A DNA stretch of 13,214 bases. It comes from Gammaproteobacteria bacterium (lineage in GTDB: Bacteria; Pseudomonadota; Gammaproteobacteria; GRL18). The notes beneath the pieces were generated by a model. It saw only the letters and a list, made by a program, of their open reading frames with translations, did not search any database and was not told the origin of the DNA. Positions 1 through 6,938 of the stretch are shown here, piece by piece (the stretch's first letter is position 1; every line of letters begins with the position of its first letter). The stretch is from the NCBI GenBank assembly GCA_023144715.1, contig JAGLFC010000026.1, forward strand, positions 1 through 13,214, in the 5' to 3' direction. The translations under genes were made by a program, and so were the position numbers.

Positions 1-500
1 GCTTGTAAGCCCATGTGTGAATCGCCCATTTCACCATCAATTTCAGCTTTAGGGGTTAAAGCAGCCACTGAGTCGATCACAAGGACATCCACCGCACCTG
101 AGCGTACAAGCATATCCGTAATTTCTAAGGCTTGTTCACCTGTATCAGGCTGAGAAACAAGCAAATCATCAATATTCACGCCTAATTTTTCGGCATATTG
201 TGGATCAAGGGCGTGTTCGGCATCAATAAACGCTGCGGTGCCACCTGCCTTTTGTGCTTCAGCAATCACTTGTAGGGTTAAGGTGGTTTTACCTGAGGAT
301 TCAGGGCCATAAATTTCAATAACACGCCCTTTAGGTAAACCACCAATGCCTAATGCAACATCTAAGCCTAGCGAACCCGTCGAAATGGAATCCATACGTA
401 TTGCACCTGCATCTCCCATACGCATGACTGATCCTTTGCCAAACTGGCGATCAATTTGTGAAAGTGCTGCGTCGAGTGCTTTTTGTTTATTATCGTCCAT
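1..500 (-). CDS. recA: RecA recombinase, N-terminal part (cut by window edge)
   Basis: RecA forms ATP-dependent filaments on single-stranded DNA, catalyses strand exchange, and acts as co-protease for LexA self-cleavage. The 166 complete codons present start at ATG 500-498 (MDDNKQKALDAALSQIDRQF). They contain the Walker A loop GPESSGKT at residues 65-72, the catalytic-glutamate region DAEHALDP at 93-100 (Glu95), and Walker B VIDS at 141-144. The reading frame runs off the left edge after MGLQ, so about half of a normal RecA of roughly 350 residues is missing from view, not from the genome. The ribosome binding site is weak (AGG about 8 bases upstream). pncC lies directly upstream, the common gammaproteobacterial arrangement. 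A separate promoter and a LexA-like box lie in the 74-base gap and the pncC 3' end, so recA is likely expressed independently under SOS control. Confidence 0.98.
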   Translation of the reverse strand, partial: MDDNKQKALDAALSQIDRQFGKGSVMRMGDAGAIRMDSISTGSLGLDVALGIGGLPKGRVIEIYGPESSGKTTLTLQVIAEAQKAGGTAAFIDAEHALDPQYAEKLGVNIDDLLVSQPDTGEQALEITDMLVRSGAVDVLVIDSVAALTPKAEIDGEMGDSHMGLQ

Positions 501-531
501 TGGTATGCCTATATGTGATTGATAGTCGCTT

Positions 532-547
532 ATTGATATTTGTACAG
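532..547 (-). promoter_or_regulatory. Degenerate LexA (SOS) box upstream of recA
   Basis: On the minus strand the site reads CTGTACAAATATCAAT. The first half-site CTGTA is perfect for the gammaproteobacterial LexA consensus CTGT-N8-ACAG; the second half is degenerate (CAAT instead of ACAG). It begins two bases past the -10 hexamer and covers the expected transcription start, where a repressor would block the promoter. Position and half-site support the call, but the poor second half leaves real doubt. Confidence 0.5.
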
Positions 548-549
548 CA

Positions 550-578
550 ATTATAAAAAGTCTTTACTCAAGGGTCAA
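550..578 (-). promoter_or_regulatory. recA sigma-70 promoter inside the pncC 3' end
   Basis: The minus strand has TTGACC (578-573), a 17-base spacer, and a perfect TATAAT (555-550). The -35 element overlaps the pncC stop codon (577-575). The untranslated leader would be about 40 bases. The match in both hexamers and the ideal spacing make this a strong promoter, so recA can be transcribed apart from the genes upstream. Confidence 0.85.
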
Positions 579-1069
579 GTGATTATCTTACTTAATATTT
601 TAAGGGAATAATATGCTGATTGTATTCTTACAAATTGTCGATTACCTGTAAAAAATTGTGTCTCAGAGAGACATTTTATGTTTTTATTGGCACTGTCATA
701 ATATGCCCAAGCAAAACAAACCGTACCAACAGGTTTGCTATCCGTGCCACCACCTGGCCCTGCAATACCTGTAATCGCTAATGAGTAATCAGCACTTGAA
801 TGATATAGGACACCTTGAGCCATTGCTTCTGCCACTTGCTCACTGACAGCTCCCCATTGTTCAATCAATGCTTTATCGACCTTGAGCATTTGTTCTTTAG
901 AGAGGTTACTATAAGTCACAAAGCCTCGATCAAACCATTGTGAACTGCCCGCACAATCAGTAATAAGTTGAGCAACCATTCCCCCTGTACAGGATTCTGC
1001 GGTGGCAATTTTTTTGTGTTGAGCAAGACAGATCGTTGCTAATTGATTCAGTGTTTGTTCTATACTCAT
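575..1069 (-). CDS. pncC: Nicotinamide-nucleotide amidase (CinA C-terminal domain family)
   Basis: Hydrolyses NMN to nicotinic acid mononucleotide and ammonia, recycling NMN released by DNA ligase into NAD synthesis in the cytoplasm. The protein is a stand-alone CinA C-terminal domain of 164 residues, usual for the short proteobacterial form. Signature stretches are ATAESCTGG at residues 22-30 (nucleophilic-Ser region), the glycine loop GIAGPGGGTD at 101-110, and FTGNRQFVR at 140-148. The chosen start is ATG 1069-1067, which shares one base with the TGA of the upstream gene (TGATG), suggesting coupled translation. An in-frame GTG directly before it (1072-1070) is the alternative and adds one residue. 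The gene sits immediately upstream of recA, whose promoter overlaps its stop codon. Confidence 0.95.
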   Translation of the reverse strand: MSIEQTLNQLATICLAQHKKIATAESCTGGMVAQLITDCAGSSQWFDRGFVTYSNLSKEQMLKVDKALIEQWGAVSEQVAEAMAQGVLYHSSADYSLAITGIAGPGGGTDSKPVGTVCFAWAYYDSANKNIKCLSETQFFTGNRQFVRIQSAYYSLKILSKIIT

Positions 1070-2013
1070 CACGGCTTACCTTTTAATAATGCCTCTTTTA
1101 AGGGTGATTGATTAAGTGGGATCTTTTTTTTCTGAGGTTGAGCGATCTCCACTTTAATTAATTTAGCGATTTTTTCTGAGCTGATATAATACACGTCTTG
1201 TTCTGTCTTATGATCACTTTCTCTCAAACACATTGCCTCAGGTTGGTACATTTCTTTATATTTTAGAGAATAATCATAGTGCCACTTATCATGAGCCTCT
1301 TTTCTATAAAAACGATGAATGCGAGCATAAGTATTAATAGACATCAATAAACCATTATCACTAATATCCAAAGCCGTTGGGTTAATAATATCATTAAATT
1401 CAGCCACTCTAACAGCAACAGGCATCTGTCCATTATTTTTTGGAATTAAGGGTAATTCAAATAAATAAGTATGAGTGGTGCGTTTTGTTAATAAAAGCAC
1501 TTTTTTTTGTAAAATATCGACCGCCACTGCTTCGACATCATAAGAACTATTATCCGCATATTTGAATACATACGACCATGCTGGCTTAATTCTTACTTTT
1601 TTCTTTTTAGGAACTATCATTAAGGGTTCTTTAATGATAATAATTTGATAGTCCCAACGAAATTTAAAATTATCCCCTGTATCAGCAATTAAAATATAAG
1701 AGTCACCATTATATTTAAACGCATCCATATCCTCCCAATCATTGGCCTTAACATCTTCGATATAAAAACGACCGAATTTATGACCTTCAATAGACAGGGC
1801 ATAGATAGTGGCAGAATGTCCACTGTCATTGTGTGTCCATAATACATTTTTATTATGTGTTGAACAGGCTAAACCACTGGATTCATCAATTTTGCTACTT
1901 TGAATCGAATAGGCGGTTTGTTCTGCCGTAAGCACCTTCAATTGTGCGTGTACTGATGTAAAATAAAACAGATGGGATAAACTAATAATTAAAAAAATAA
2001 GCTTTATAGAAAT
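1069..2013 (-). CDS. Secreted conserved protein, predicted beta-propeller, probable ATT start
   Basis: I recognise no named gene. The mature protein has short motifs typical of a family of exported proteins: ESSGLAC near residue 44, WTHNDSG at 59-65, DWEDMD at 92-97, and IADTGDN at 109-115. Regularly spaced hydrophobic strands suggest a beta-propeller, though this is inferred, not shown. The first conventional start in the frame is TTG 1941-1939, which would give 290 residues with no export signal. Upstream, the open frame encodes a clean signal peptide (residues 1-23: Lys4, a hydrophobic core, then SVHA before Gln24). The only codon there placed correctly after a GAGG Shine-Dalgarno is ATT 2013-2011, giving 314 residues. 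The start then overlaps the 3' end of the TatD gene by ten bases, and its TGA overlaps the pncC start. Substrate or partner is unknown. The site is probably periplasmic or extracellular. Confidence 0.75.
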   Translation of the reverse strand: MSIKLIFLIISLSHLFYFTSVHAQLKVLTAEQTAYSIQSSKIDESSGLACSTHNKNVLWTHNDSGHSATIYALSIEGHKFGRFYIEDVKANDWEDMDAFKYNGDSYILIADTGDNFKFRWDYQIIIIKEPLMIVPKKKKVRIKPAWSYVFKYADNSSYDVEAVAVDILQKKVLLLTKRTTHTYLFELPLIPKNNGQMPVAVRVAEFNDIINPTALDISDNGLLMSINTYARIHRFYRKEAHDKWHYDYSLKYKEMYQPEAMCLRESDHKTEQDVYYISSEKIAKLIKVEIAQPQKKKIPLNQSPLKEALLKGKP

Positions 2014-2786
2014 GGAAATACCTCACAAGTATTATAGTTAAGTTGTGTGATGATGATTTTATCATCTAAAGTATTATCATATAACATTGTGAATTCATGA
2101 GCAATTTCATTCAAATATTGAGGACTGTTTTTTTCACCATAATGTTTAATCGGGGTCATATCAGGAGCATCGGTTTCTAACACCCAAGCTTCAATCGGTA
2201 AACGAGAAATAAGAGCGCGTAATCGTGTGGCTTTAGGATAGGTAAATGCACCACCAAAACCTAATTTAAAACCCAATTTTAAATATTCTTTTGCTTGTTC
2301 ATAACTGCCACTATACGCATGAATAATACCACCGTTGAGTGAAGGTCTTGCACGTAAGGCATTCAATACATCATGATGAGATTTTCTCGCATGAATCAAG
2401 ACAGGCAGATGAGCGTGGCAGGCAATATCCAATTGTTCTGAAAAATATTCATTTTGTATTTTTTTATCGCTATTTTTATGCCAATAATCCAAACCAATTT
2501 CACCAATAGCAATTAATGAAGGTGTATTGGCACACATTTGGTTTAATTGTTGTAAATCATTTTTATGATGTTGATCTGTAAAGCAAGGATGCAAGCCCAA
2601 TGCAGGATAGAGCATTGGGTGCTGTTTGCTAAGAGATAAAATTTTTTGCCAGTCTTTACGACACACGCTAGGAATAATAATTGTCTGAATATCATGATCT
2701 TGACAAGCACACATAATCTCAAAACGATCTGAATCAAATATAGGAAAATCCAGATGACAATGCGTATCAATTAAGCCTTCCAACAC
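2004..2786 (-). CDS. TatD-family metal-dependent hydrolase, YjjV-like
   Basis: A TIM-barrel amidohydrolase-superfamily enzyme of 260 residues, full length. TatD relatives act as metal-dependent DNases or phosphoesterases; the physiological substrate of the YjjV branch is not settled. All expected metal ligands are visible: DTHCHLD (His9, His11), GEIGLD (Glu96), LIHARKSH (His132), IIHAYSGS (His156), and LETDAPD (Asp206). YPALGLHP (60-67) and the C-terminal NTCEVFPF resemble E. coli YjjV. The start used is GTG 2786-2784; an adjacent TTG would remove one residue. No strong Shine-Dalgarno precedes it. The stop of the DUF4139-like gene lies 15 bases upstream in the same reading frame, so reinitiation or coupling is likely. 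The 3' end contains the ribosome site of the next gene. Probably cytoplasmic. Confidence 0.92.
   Translation of the reverse strand: MLEGLIDTHCHLDFPIFDSDRFEIMCACQDHDIQTIIIPSVCRKDWQKILSLSKQHPMLYPALGLHPCFTDQHHKNDLQQLNQMCANTPSLIAIGEIGLDYWHKNSDKKIQNEYFSEQLDIACHAHLPVLIHARKSHHDVLNALRARPSLNGGIIHAYSGSYEQAKEYLKLGFKLGFGGAFTYPKATRLRALISRLPIEAWVLETDAPDMTPIKHYGEKNSPQYLNEIAHEFTMLYDNTLDDKIIITQLNYNTCEVFPFL
2021..2024 (-). promoter_or_regulatory. Shine-Dalgarno GAGG deciding the ATT start
   Basis: GAGG on the minus strand lies within the last codons of the TatD gene, seven bases before ATT 2013-2011. This is ideal spacing for ribosome binding. No ATG or GTG lies downstream in that frame before the encoded signal peptide ends; TTG 1941 comes after it and CTG 1971-1969 falls inside it. 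The site therefore supports ATT as the true initiation codon. Confidence 0.6.
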
Positions 2787-2801
2787 CGATGCTAATCTAT
2801 T

Positions 2802-4235
2802 TTACCAAGTGGGATATGTAATGATTCTCGTTTCTAATGAGACTTGATTTTGCTTGGCATTACGTCCTTTTTTTGTGTCTACTTCATAGAGCAATGCTTG
2901 TTTTTCACCTTTTTTGAGATGGCTATGAATATCCACCGTTTGAAAATCATGCTTTTTTATATCCAACTGACTTTTAAGGATAGAATCCCCTTTAATCACT
3001 CGACGTATTTCTACATTAATAGGATTATCAGTATAGTTACGTACATGCTGTGCAAACATTTGATGTTCATTCCAACCTGCCACACGACTATTATGATCCA
3101 CAATAATATGACCATCTCCTATTCGGCGATAAACATTCGCTTTGCGATAGTGCATCCAGATCATATCTTTCCAGTTTTTTAAGCTCATCAAATCAAAATA
3201 AATATCAGGATCAACGCCTGTATTTAATTCCACCTTATCATCCACTGAGGTATATTTTAAAGTGACACCTGCAATATAAGTTAACGTATTCTGTTTGTTT
3301 TTTTGATAAAGTTGTATCTTACCTTCTGGCAAGGGAGCGTCACCCAAAGATGATTTTTTATTGTTAGTAAACAGTAATATTCTTGCTAAATGATCACCGT
3401 ATTCTCTAGGGCGATAACGGTAGATAATATCAATATTTATATCTTTAGAAAAGCCACTGCGTAATCGTTTAGACCATTGATTAGGGATTGTTTCTGTGCC
3501 ATCAATAGTAAAAATAGTATATTCACTCAGGCTGTCTTTTTCCACTTCCTTTTCTTTTTCCATTAATTCGTTTGATGCAAAGTAAAATCCAGCTCTCTGA
3601 CTCATTGTCGCTTTTGCTATTCTCAAACTCATGTCTTGTTTTACACGCTTTCGTTTCTCCTTTTTATATTGAGCCTGACCCACCAAATCATTGACCTGTT
3701 CCACCAGATTGATTTTGCCTATCACTAAACGCACCTGAGCATTTTCATAATCTTCACCTGAATGATTGCTGACACTGACAAAACTATCCATTGACATCGT
3801 TTTGCCTGATTGTGATAAAATCGCTGAATAATCCGCTCGCCAACTAATCCCTGAGGTAAAATAGCTAATTTCAACCGTCACTAATGATTCAACAGCACTC
3901 ATAATATGCCAATAAAGCATTTGTGGCTTATCATGGGGAAAGGTCGTATTATTGAGTTGCAATTCAATAGGATGAGAAATAATATTCAACTGTACTGAGG
4001 TGGGATCAATTTTAGTATTCACCCAACTAAACTGTAAACGGTTTTGTCCTTTCTTTACACTGATTTGACGGGTTTCTCGTACTAGAGTCAGGTTTTCTGA
4101 ATTATAAATAGTCAGTTGAACACTGTCTCTATTAGGTAGCGTAGACAGATCAATATTTTTTGCCCAAACATTCATAACCATTAGGTTTAAAATTATTAAT
4201 AAGACCATTGGATAGTGTTTCATTCTGTTTAACAT
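2802..4235 (-). CDS. Exported DUF4139-like protein, second of a tandem pair
   Basis: The protein begins with a signal peptide (residues 1-25, MVLLIILNLMVMNVWA before Lys26), so it is exported to the envelope or periplasm. The start region of the mature protein (LSTLPNRDSVQLTIYNSEN, then VKKGQNRLQFSW and IDPTSVQL) matches the pattern of DUF4139-type proteins: a short strand, a conserved FSW, and an IxPxS. A later SYFTSGISWRADYSA and a YxSVDDKVEL region are also typical. No function is established for the family. The start chosen is ATG 4235-4233 (477 residues), because GGTGA lies at a good distance before it, overlapping the upstream TGA. GTG codons at 4247 and 4244 and ATG 4223 are alternatives. 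It is a clear but divergent paralogue of the protein encoded just upstream, with which it is probably co-transcribed and translationally coupled. Confidence 0.85.
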   Translation of the reverse strand: MLNRMKHYPMVLLIILNLMVMNVWAKNIDLSTLPNRDSVQLTIYNSENLTLVRETRQISVKKGQNRLQFSWVNTKIDPTSVQLNIISHPIELQLNNTTFPHDKPQMLYWHIMSAVESLVTVEISYFTSGISWRADYSAILSQSGKTMSMDSFVSVSNHSGEDYENAQVRLVIGKINLVEQVNDLVGQAQYKKEKRKRVKQDMSLRIAKATMSQRAGFYFASNELMEKEKEVEKDSLSEYTIFTIDGTETIPNQWSKRLRSGFSKDINIDIIYRYRPREYGDHLARILLFTNNKKSSLGDAPLPEGKIQLYQKNKQNTLTYIAGVTLKYTSVDDKVELNTGVDPDIYFDLMSLKNWKDMIWMHYRKANVYRRIGDGHIIVDHNSRVAGWNEHQMFAQHVRNYTDNPINVEIRRVIKGDSILKSQLDIKKHDFQTVDIHSHLKKGEKQALLYEVDTKKGRNAKQNQVSLETRIITYPTW

Positions 4236-4240
4236 TATCT

Positions 4241-5431
4241 TCACCACTGATTCTTAAAGTTAATATGCAATTTTTTGATTAGCTTTATCTTCTTTGTTGC
4301 TTCTGTTCGTGCGGGTAACTTGATTTGATACGCCACTGTTTCACTATTAGTCCGCTGTTTTATAGGTTTGCCAGACAACGTCGTATCTGAACCAATCTCC
4401 CATTCCAATCCATTTTCAGAGATTGCACTCAAGGTTTCATTATTCAAATAAGGGAGGAATTCTTCAATAATCAAGGTGACAGGTTTATTTTTAAAATTCT
4501 CAATCTCATAGCTCAGTAACACATCCAGATTATAAAGATTACCATTAATAAGTCGGTGTTTTTTACGCTCAATCACTCGTTTCACCACAATATCTCTTGC
4601 CTGACCAATAAACAGATCGGTTTTATCATCAATAGCGGTATATTCTCCCCAATCTTCACCTACAAATACTGCCGTCCCCTCTTTGTCTTGCTGATAGATA
4701 CGATATTTACCAGCCACTAAGGATTGTGTACCCATATTATGCGCCTTATCATTGTGAATTTGATAATGCATTAATACATTTAATGTATCTTGGGTACGAT
4801 CTTGATAACCAAACTGTACAGCATTCACAGTATAGGTCTTTTCAATGGGAACATCGGTATAATTATGATTAATAAACTGCTGAGTTTCATCAATTTCCAT
4901 TGGTAAGGTAACACTATGTTCCGAACCTGTATTCATTCGGGCTTCATTAAAGGCTTCACCTGACTGGTTATCAACTTTAATATATTGCACTAATTGCATT
5001 TTGCTTTCATCTTGATTGGCACGAGCAATATAATGGTATTTTTTATTTAAGCGATTAATGGCATAACTAATACGCACTCTAGCACTGCCATTTTGATTGG
5101 CAGAGACTTTCCAAGTCAATGCTGATTCATTGGGAGGATAGCTCACAGACAGGATATTTGTTTTCAAGCCACTCTCATCATTTAACACTCTAAAGATAAT
5201 AGTGTCAGGACGAATAGAACTATTATGCCAAGAAAAATCTATATTATTATTACCTTTTTTTAGAGGTACAATACGCTCTTCTTCTATAATCGTTGTGTGT
5301 TTATTTTCTAATTGAATTTCAACATGCTCTCTCACGGGGAGGGTTATGAGTTTAATACGAGCATAACTATTGGCAAGTGGTAAGAAGCATAGACTCAGAA
5401 TAATGAATCTATAAATATTTTTATACGGCAT
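4241..5431 (-). CDS. Exported DUF4139-like protein, first of a tandem pair
   Basis: A 396-residue protein with an N-terminal signal peptide (hydrophobic FIILSLCFLPLANSYA, cleavage after about residue 24). Near residues 28-80 it has LPVREHVEIQL, LKKGNNNIDFSW and IRPDTI, which align with LPNRDSVQLTI, VKKGQNRLQFSW and IDPTSV of the next gene product. YTAIDDKTDLFIGQARDIVV aligns with YTSVDDKVELNTGVDPDIYF. It is therefore a shorter paralogue; the missing length relative to its neighbour is mostly in the middle. Function is unknown. The DUF4139 assignment is from pattern memory and rests partly on the partner. The start ATG 5431-5429 has a good AGGAG eight bases upstream. A promoter-like pair lies at 5456-5483, suggesting this is the first gene of a run leading to pncC. 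Its TGA is five bases before the next ATG. Confidence 0.82.
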   Translation of the reverse strand: MPYKNIYRFIILSLCFLPLANSYARIKLITLPVREHVEIQLENKHTTIIEEERIVPLKKGNNNIDFSWHNSSIRPDTIIFRVLNDESGLKTNILSVSYPPNESALTWKVSANQNGSARVRISYAINRLNKKYHYIARANQDESKMQLVQYIKVDNQSGEAFNEARMNTGSEHSVTLPMEIDETQQFINHNYTDVPIEKTYTVNAVQFGYQDRTQDTLNVLMHYQIHNDKAHNMGTQSLVAGKYRIYQQDKEGTAVFVGEDWGEYTAIDDKTDLFIGQARDIVVKRVIERKKHRLINGNLYNLDVLLSYEIENFKNKPVTLIIEEFLPYLNNETLSAISENGLEWEIGSDTTLSGKPIKQRTNSETVAYQIKLPARTEATKKIKLIKKLHINFKNQW

Positions 5432-5455
5432 GGCAGATTCTCCTATTGATAGCTT

Positions 5456-5483
5456 ATTATAACCAGAATAACTAGAATGTAAT
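5456..5483 (-). promoter_or_regulatory. Candidate promoter for the DUF4139 run
   Basis: On the minus strand ATTACA (5483-5478) is separated by 16 bases from a perfect TATAAT (5461-5456). The -35 matches four of six consensus bases. It sits 25 bases before the start codon, after the 3' end of rsgA, and is the only good promoter in this 98-base gap. No terminator for rsgA is visible in the gap, so read-through from rsgA is also possible. Confidence 0.55.
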
Positions 5484-5529
5484 GGAACTAATAAACAAAA
5501 AAATAAATATTAAAGAGAATAGTTTTTAA

Positions 5530-6582
5530 TTATTGATCAATTGAATCAATAATTCGATGATAACTAGACAGTCGTTGTGTACTAATATCACCTTCTTCTA
5601 TTGCTTTGAGTAGACCACATTTAGGCTCATTCAGATGTTTACAATCTCTAAAATAACAATTTTGAGTCGCCTGTTGTAGTTCAATAAAACCATGAATCAC
5701 ATCTTCTTTACTAATATCCCATAAGCCAAATTCACGAACCCCTGGGGAATCAATGAGGCTCGTGTTGTGTTTAGAAAATCCTTTAATAGCCTGATGCAGA
5801 TGATATAAGCGTGATACACTCGTTGTATGAGTCCCCTTATGAGTGGCTACAGAAACTTCCCCTTCTTTAATATGAGCATCAGGTAAAAGGCTATTAATAA
5901 GAGAAGATTTCCCCACACCTGACTGCCCTACAAAGACACTGGTTTTTCCTGCTAATTGTTGCAATAGTTCATCCATACCGTATTGATTTTTTGCACTGGT
6001 ATAAATGATAGGATAATGAATATCATGATAAATTTTAATACGTTGCTCTAAAATTTCCCTTTGCTTGGGGGAAAGAGTATCTATTTTATTTAAGATCAAT
6101 ATGGGTTTAATATGCGATAATTCCGCAGCCACAATATAGCGGTCAATTAAACCTTCATTTAATTCTGGAATGGGTGATGTGATAATAAAAAGTTGATCGA
6201 TATTAGCCGCTACTGCTTTCATTTGTCCGCTAAAATCAGGTCGAGCCAGCACACTGGAACGCTGTTCAAAAGCAGTGACAACGCCTTGAACTTGTTCACC
6301 TTCTGGAATATTGGATAATTTCTGCCAAACAATTTTATCACCACACACCAGTGACTGAATATTTTGTCTGAGTGCACAGCGTATTAATAAATGACTGCTA
6401 TTATCTTCTATATCAAGTGTTGCACCAAAATGGCTGACCACAATGCCATAATGGAGCGTATCATCAAGTGATTTCGTTTCATTGATGACATTTTTTTGTT
6501 TTTTTTCAGCTCGAGCTAAACGCTCATCTTGTATTTTTTGAATACGCCATTGTTGCCGACGATTAAGCTTACGTTTGCTCAT
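5530..6582 (-). CDS. rsgA: Ribosome small subunit-dependent GTPase A
   Basis: RsgA binds the 30S subunit late in assembly, checks the decoding centre, and hydrolyses GTP to leave. The 350-residue protein shows the family's circularly permuted GTPase order: G4 NKID (165-168) and G5 TSAK (195-198) come before G1 GQSGVGKS (219-226), the Thr253/Thr254 switch, and G3 DSPG (278-281). The N-terminus is a basic tail (MSKRKLNRRQQWRIQK) followed by an OB-fold (about 42-112). The C-terminal zinc finger has Cys309, Cys314, His316 and Cys322. All key residues are intact and length is normal. It starts at ATG 6582-6580, four bases after the stop of the cytochrome gene, implying coupling. A weak GAG lies a few bases upstream. 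This is the last gene of the protease-cytochrome-rsgA run. Confidence 0.98.
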   Translation of the reverse strand: MSKRKLNRRQQWRIQKIQDERLARAEKKQKNVINETKSLDDTLHYGIVVSHFGATLDIEDNSSHLLIRCALRQNIQSLVCGDKIVWQKLSNIPEGEQVQGVVTAFEQRSSVLARPDFSGQMKAVAANIDQLFIITSPIPELNEGLIDRYIVAAELSHIKPILILNKIDTLSPKQREILEQRIKIYHDIHYPIIYTSAKNQYGMDELLQQLAGKTSVFVGQSGVGKSSLINSLLPDAHIKEGEVSVATHKGTHTTSVSRLYHLHQAIKGFSKHNTSLIDSPGVREFGLWDISKEDVIHGFIELQQATQNCYFRDCKHLNEPKCGLLKAIEEGDISTQRLSSYHRIIDSIDQ

Positions 6583-6586
6583 TCAC

Positions 6587-6901
6587 TCATTTCAGTTTAT
6601 AAAAATTACTATTTAAGTATTCAACAACATCAGCCACTTCATCATCAAACCAAGCAACCCCCACCGATGCTTTACAACGATTTACCTGACTTTTTAGACC
6701 GCTTAAAGAAGTAACACGGCGATCAGCACGAGTATAAATTTGACTGGGTTTACCCTCATTTAATGAAGCATGACAGGATTGGCAATGAGCATCATGAAGT
6801 GCTTGTCCATTGGCAGAATCAGCAGCTAAAATTGTCTGGCTACTTAATCCAAAAAAACAAACCACGAGTAAAGAAGTATAAGCAATTTTTTGAAGAGTCA
6901 T
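6587..6901 (-). CDS. Small periplasmic monoheme c-type cytochrome
   Basis: A 104-residue precursor with a Sec signal peptide (cleavage near TILA-AD, residue 26/27) and one heme-attachment motif CQSCH (Cys40, Cys43, His44). It is expected to be a soluble periplasmic electron carrier or heme sensor; the redox partner is unknown. After the heme motif come YTRADRRVTSLSGLKSQV, Cys76, and a WFDDEV helix (84-89) ending in VVEYLNSNFYK, a pattern I recall from small proteobacterial cytochromes encoded near rsgA. The mature protein has no methionine and no histidine after His44, so the usual distal heme ligand is absent. Cys76 or an Asn could serve, or the iron may be five-coordinate. The start ATG 6901-6899 has AAGGA 11 bases upstream. 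The gene is 37 bases after the M48 protease gene and 4 before rsgA. Confidence 0.9.
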   Translation of the reverse strand: MTLQKIAYTSLLVVCFFGLSSQTILAADSANGQALHDAHCQSCHASLNEGKPSQIYTRADRRVTSLSGLKSQVNRCKASVGVAWFDDEVADVVEYLNSNFYKLK

Positions 6902-6938
6902 TATTATTATTTTCCTTTTTTATTAAATAGAGAGCCTG

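Noticed and set aside
1939..1941. TTG as the start of the secreted propeller protein
   Set aside because: It would cut off a clear signal peptide encoded in frame just upstream, and the GAGG site is far from it.
2844..3182. Plus-strand open frame of 112 codons
   Set aside because: It lies wholly inside the DUF4139-like gene on the other strand, has no ribosome binding site, and its product looks like antisense of a real coding frame.
5432..5529. Terminator for rsgA
   Set aside because: No stem followed by a T-run is visible on the minus strand in this gap.
6529..6714. Plus-strand open frame across rsgA and the cytochrome gene
   Set aside because: It spans two well-supported genes on the other strand and resembles no known protein.
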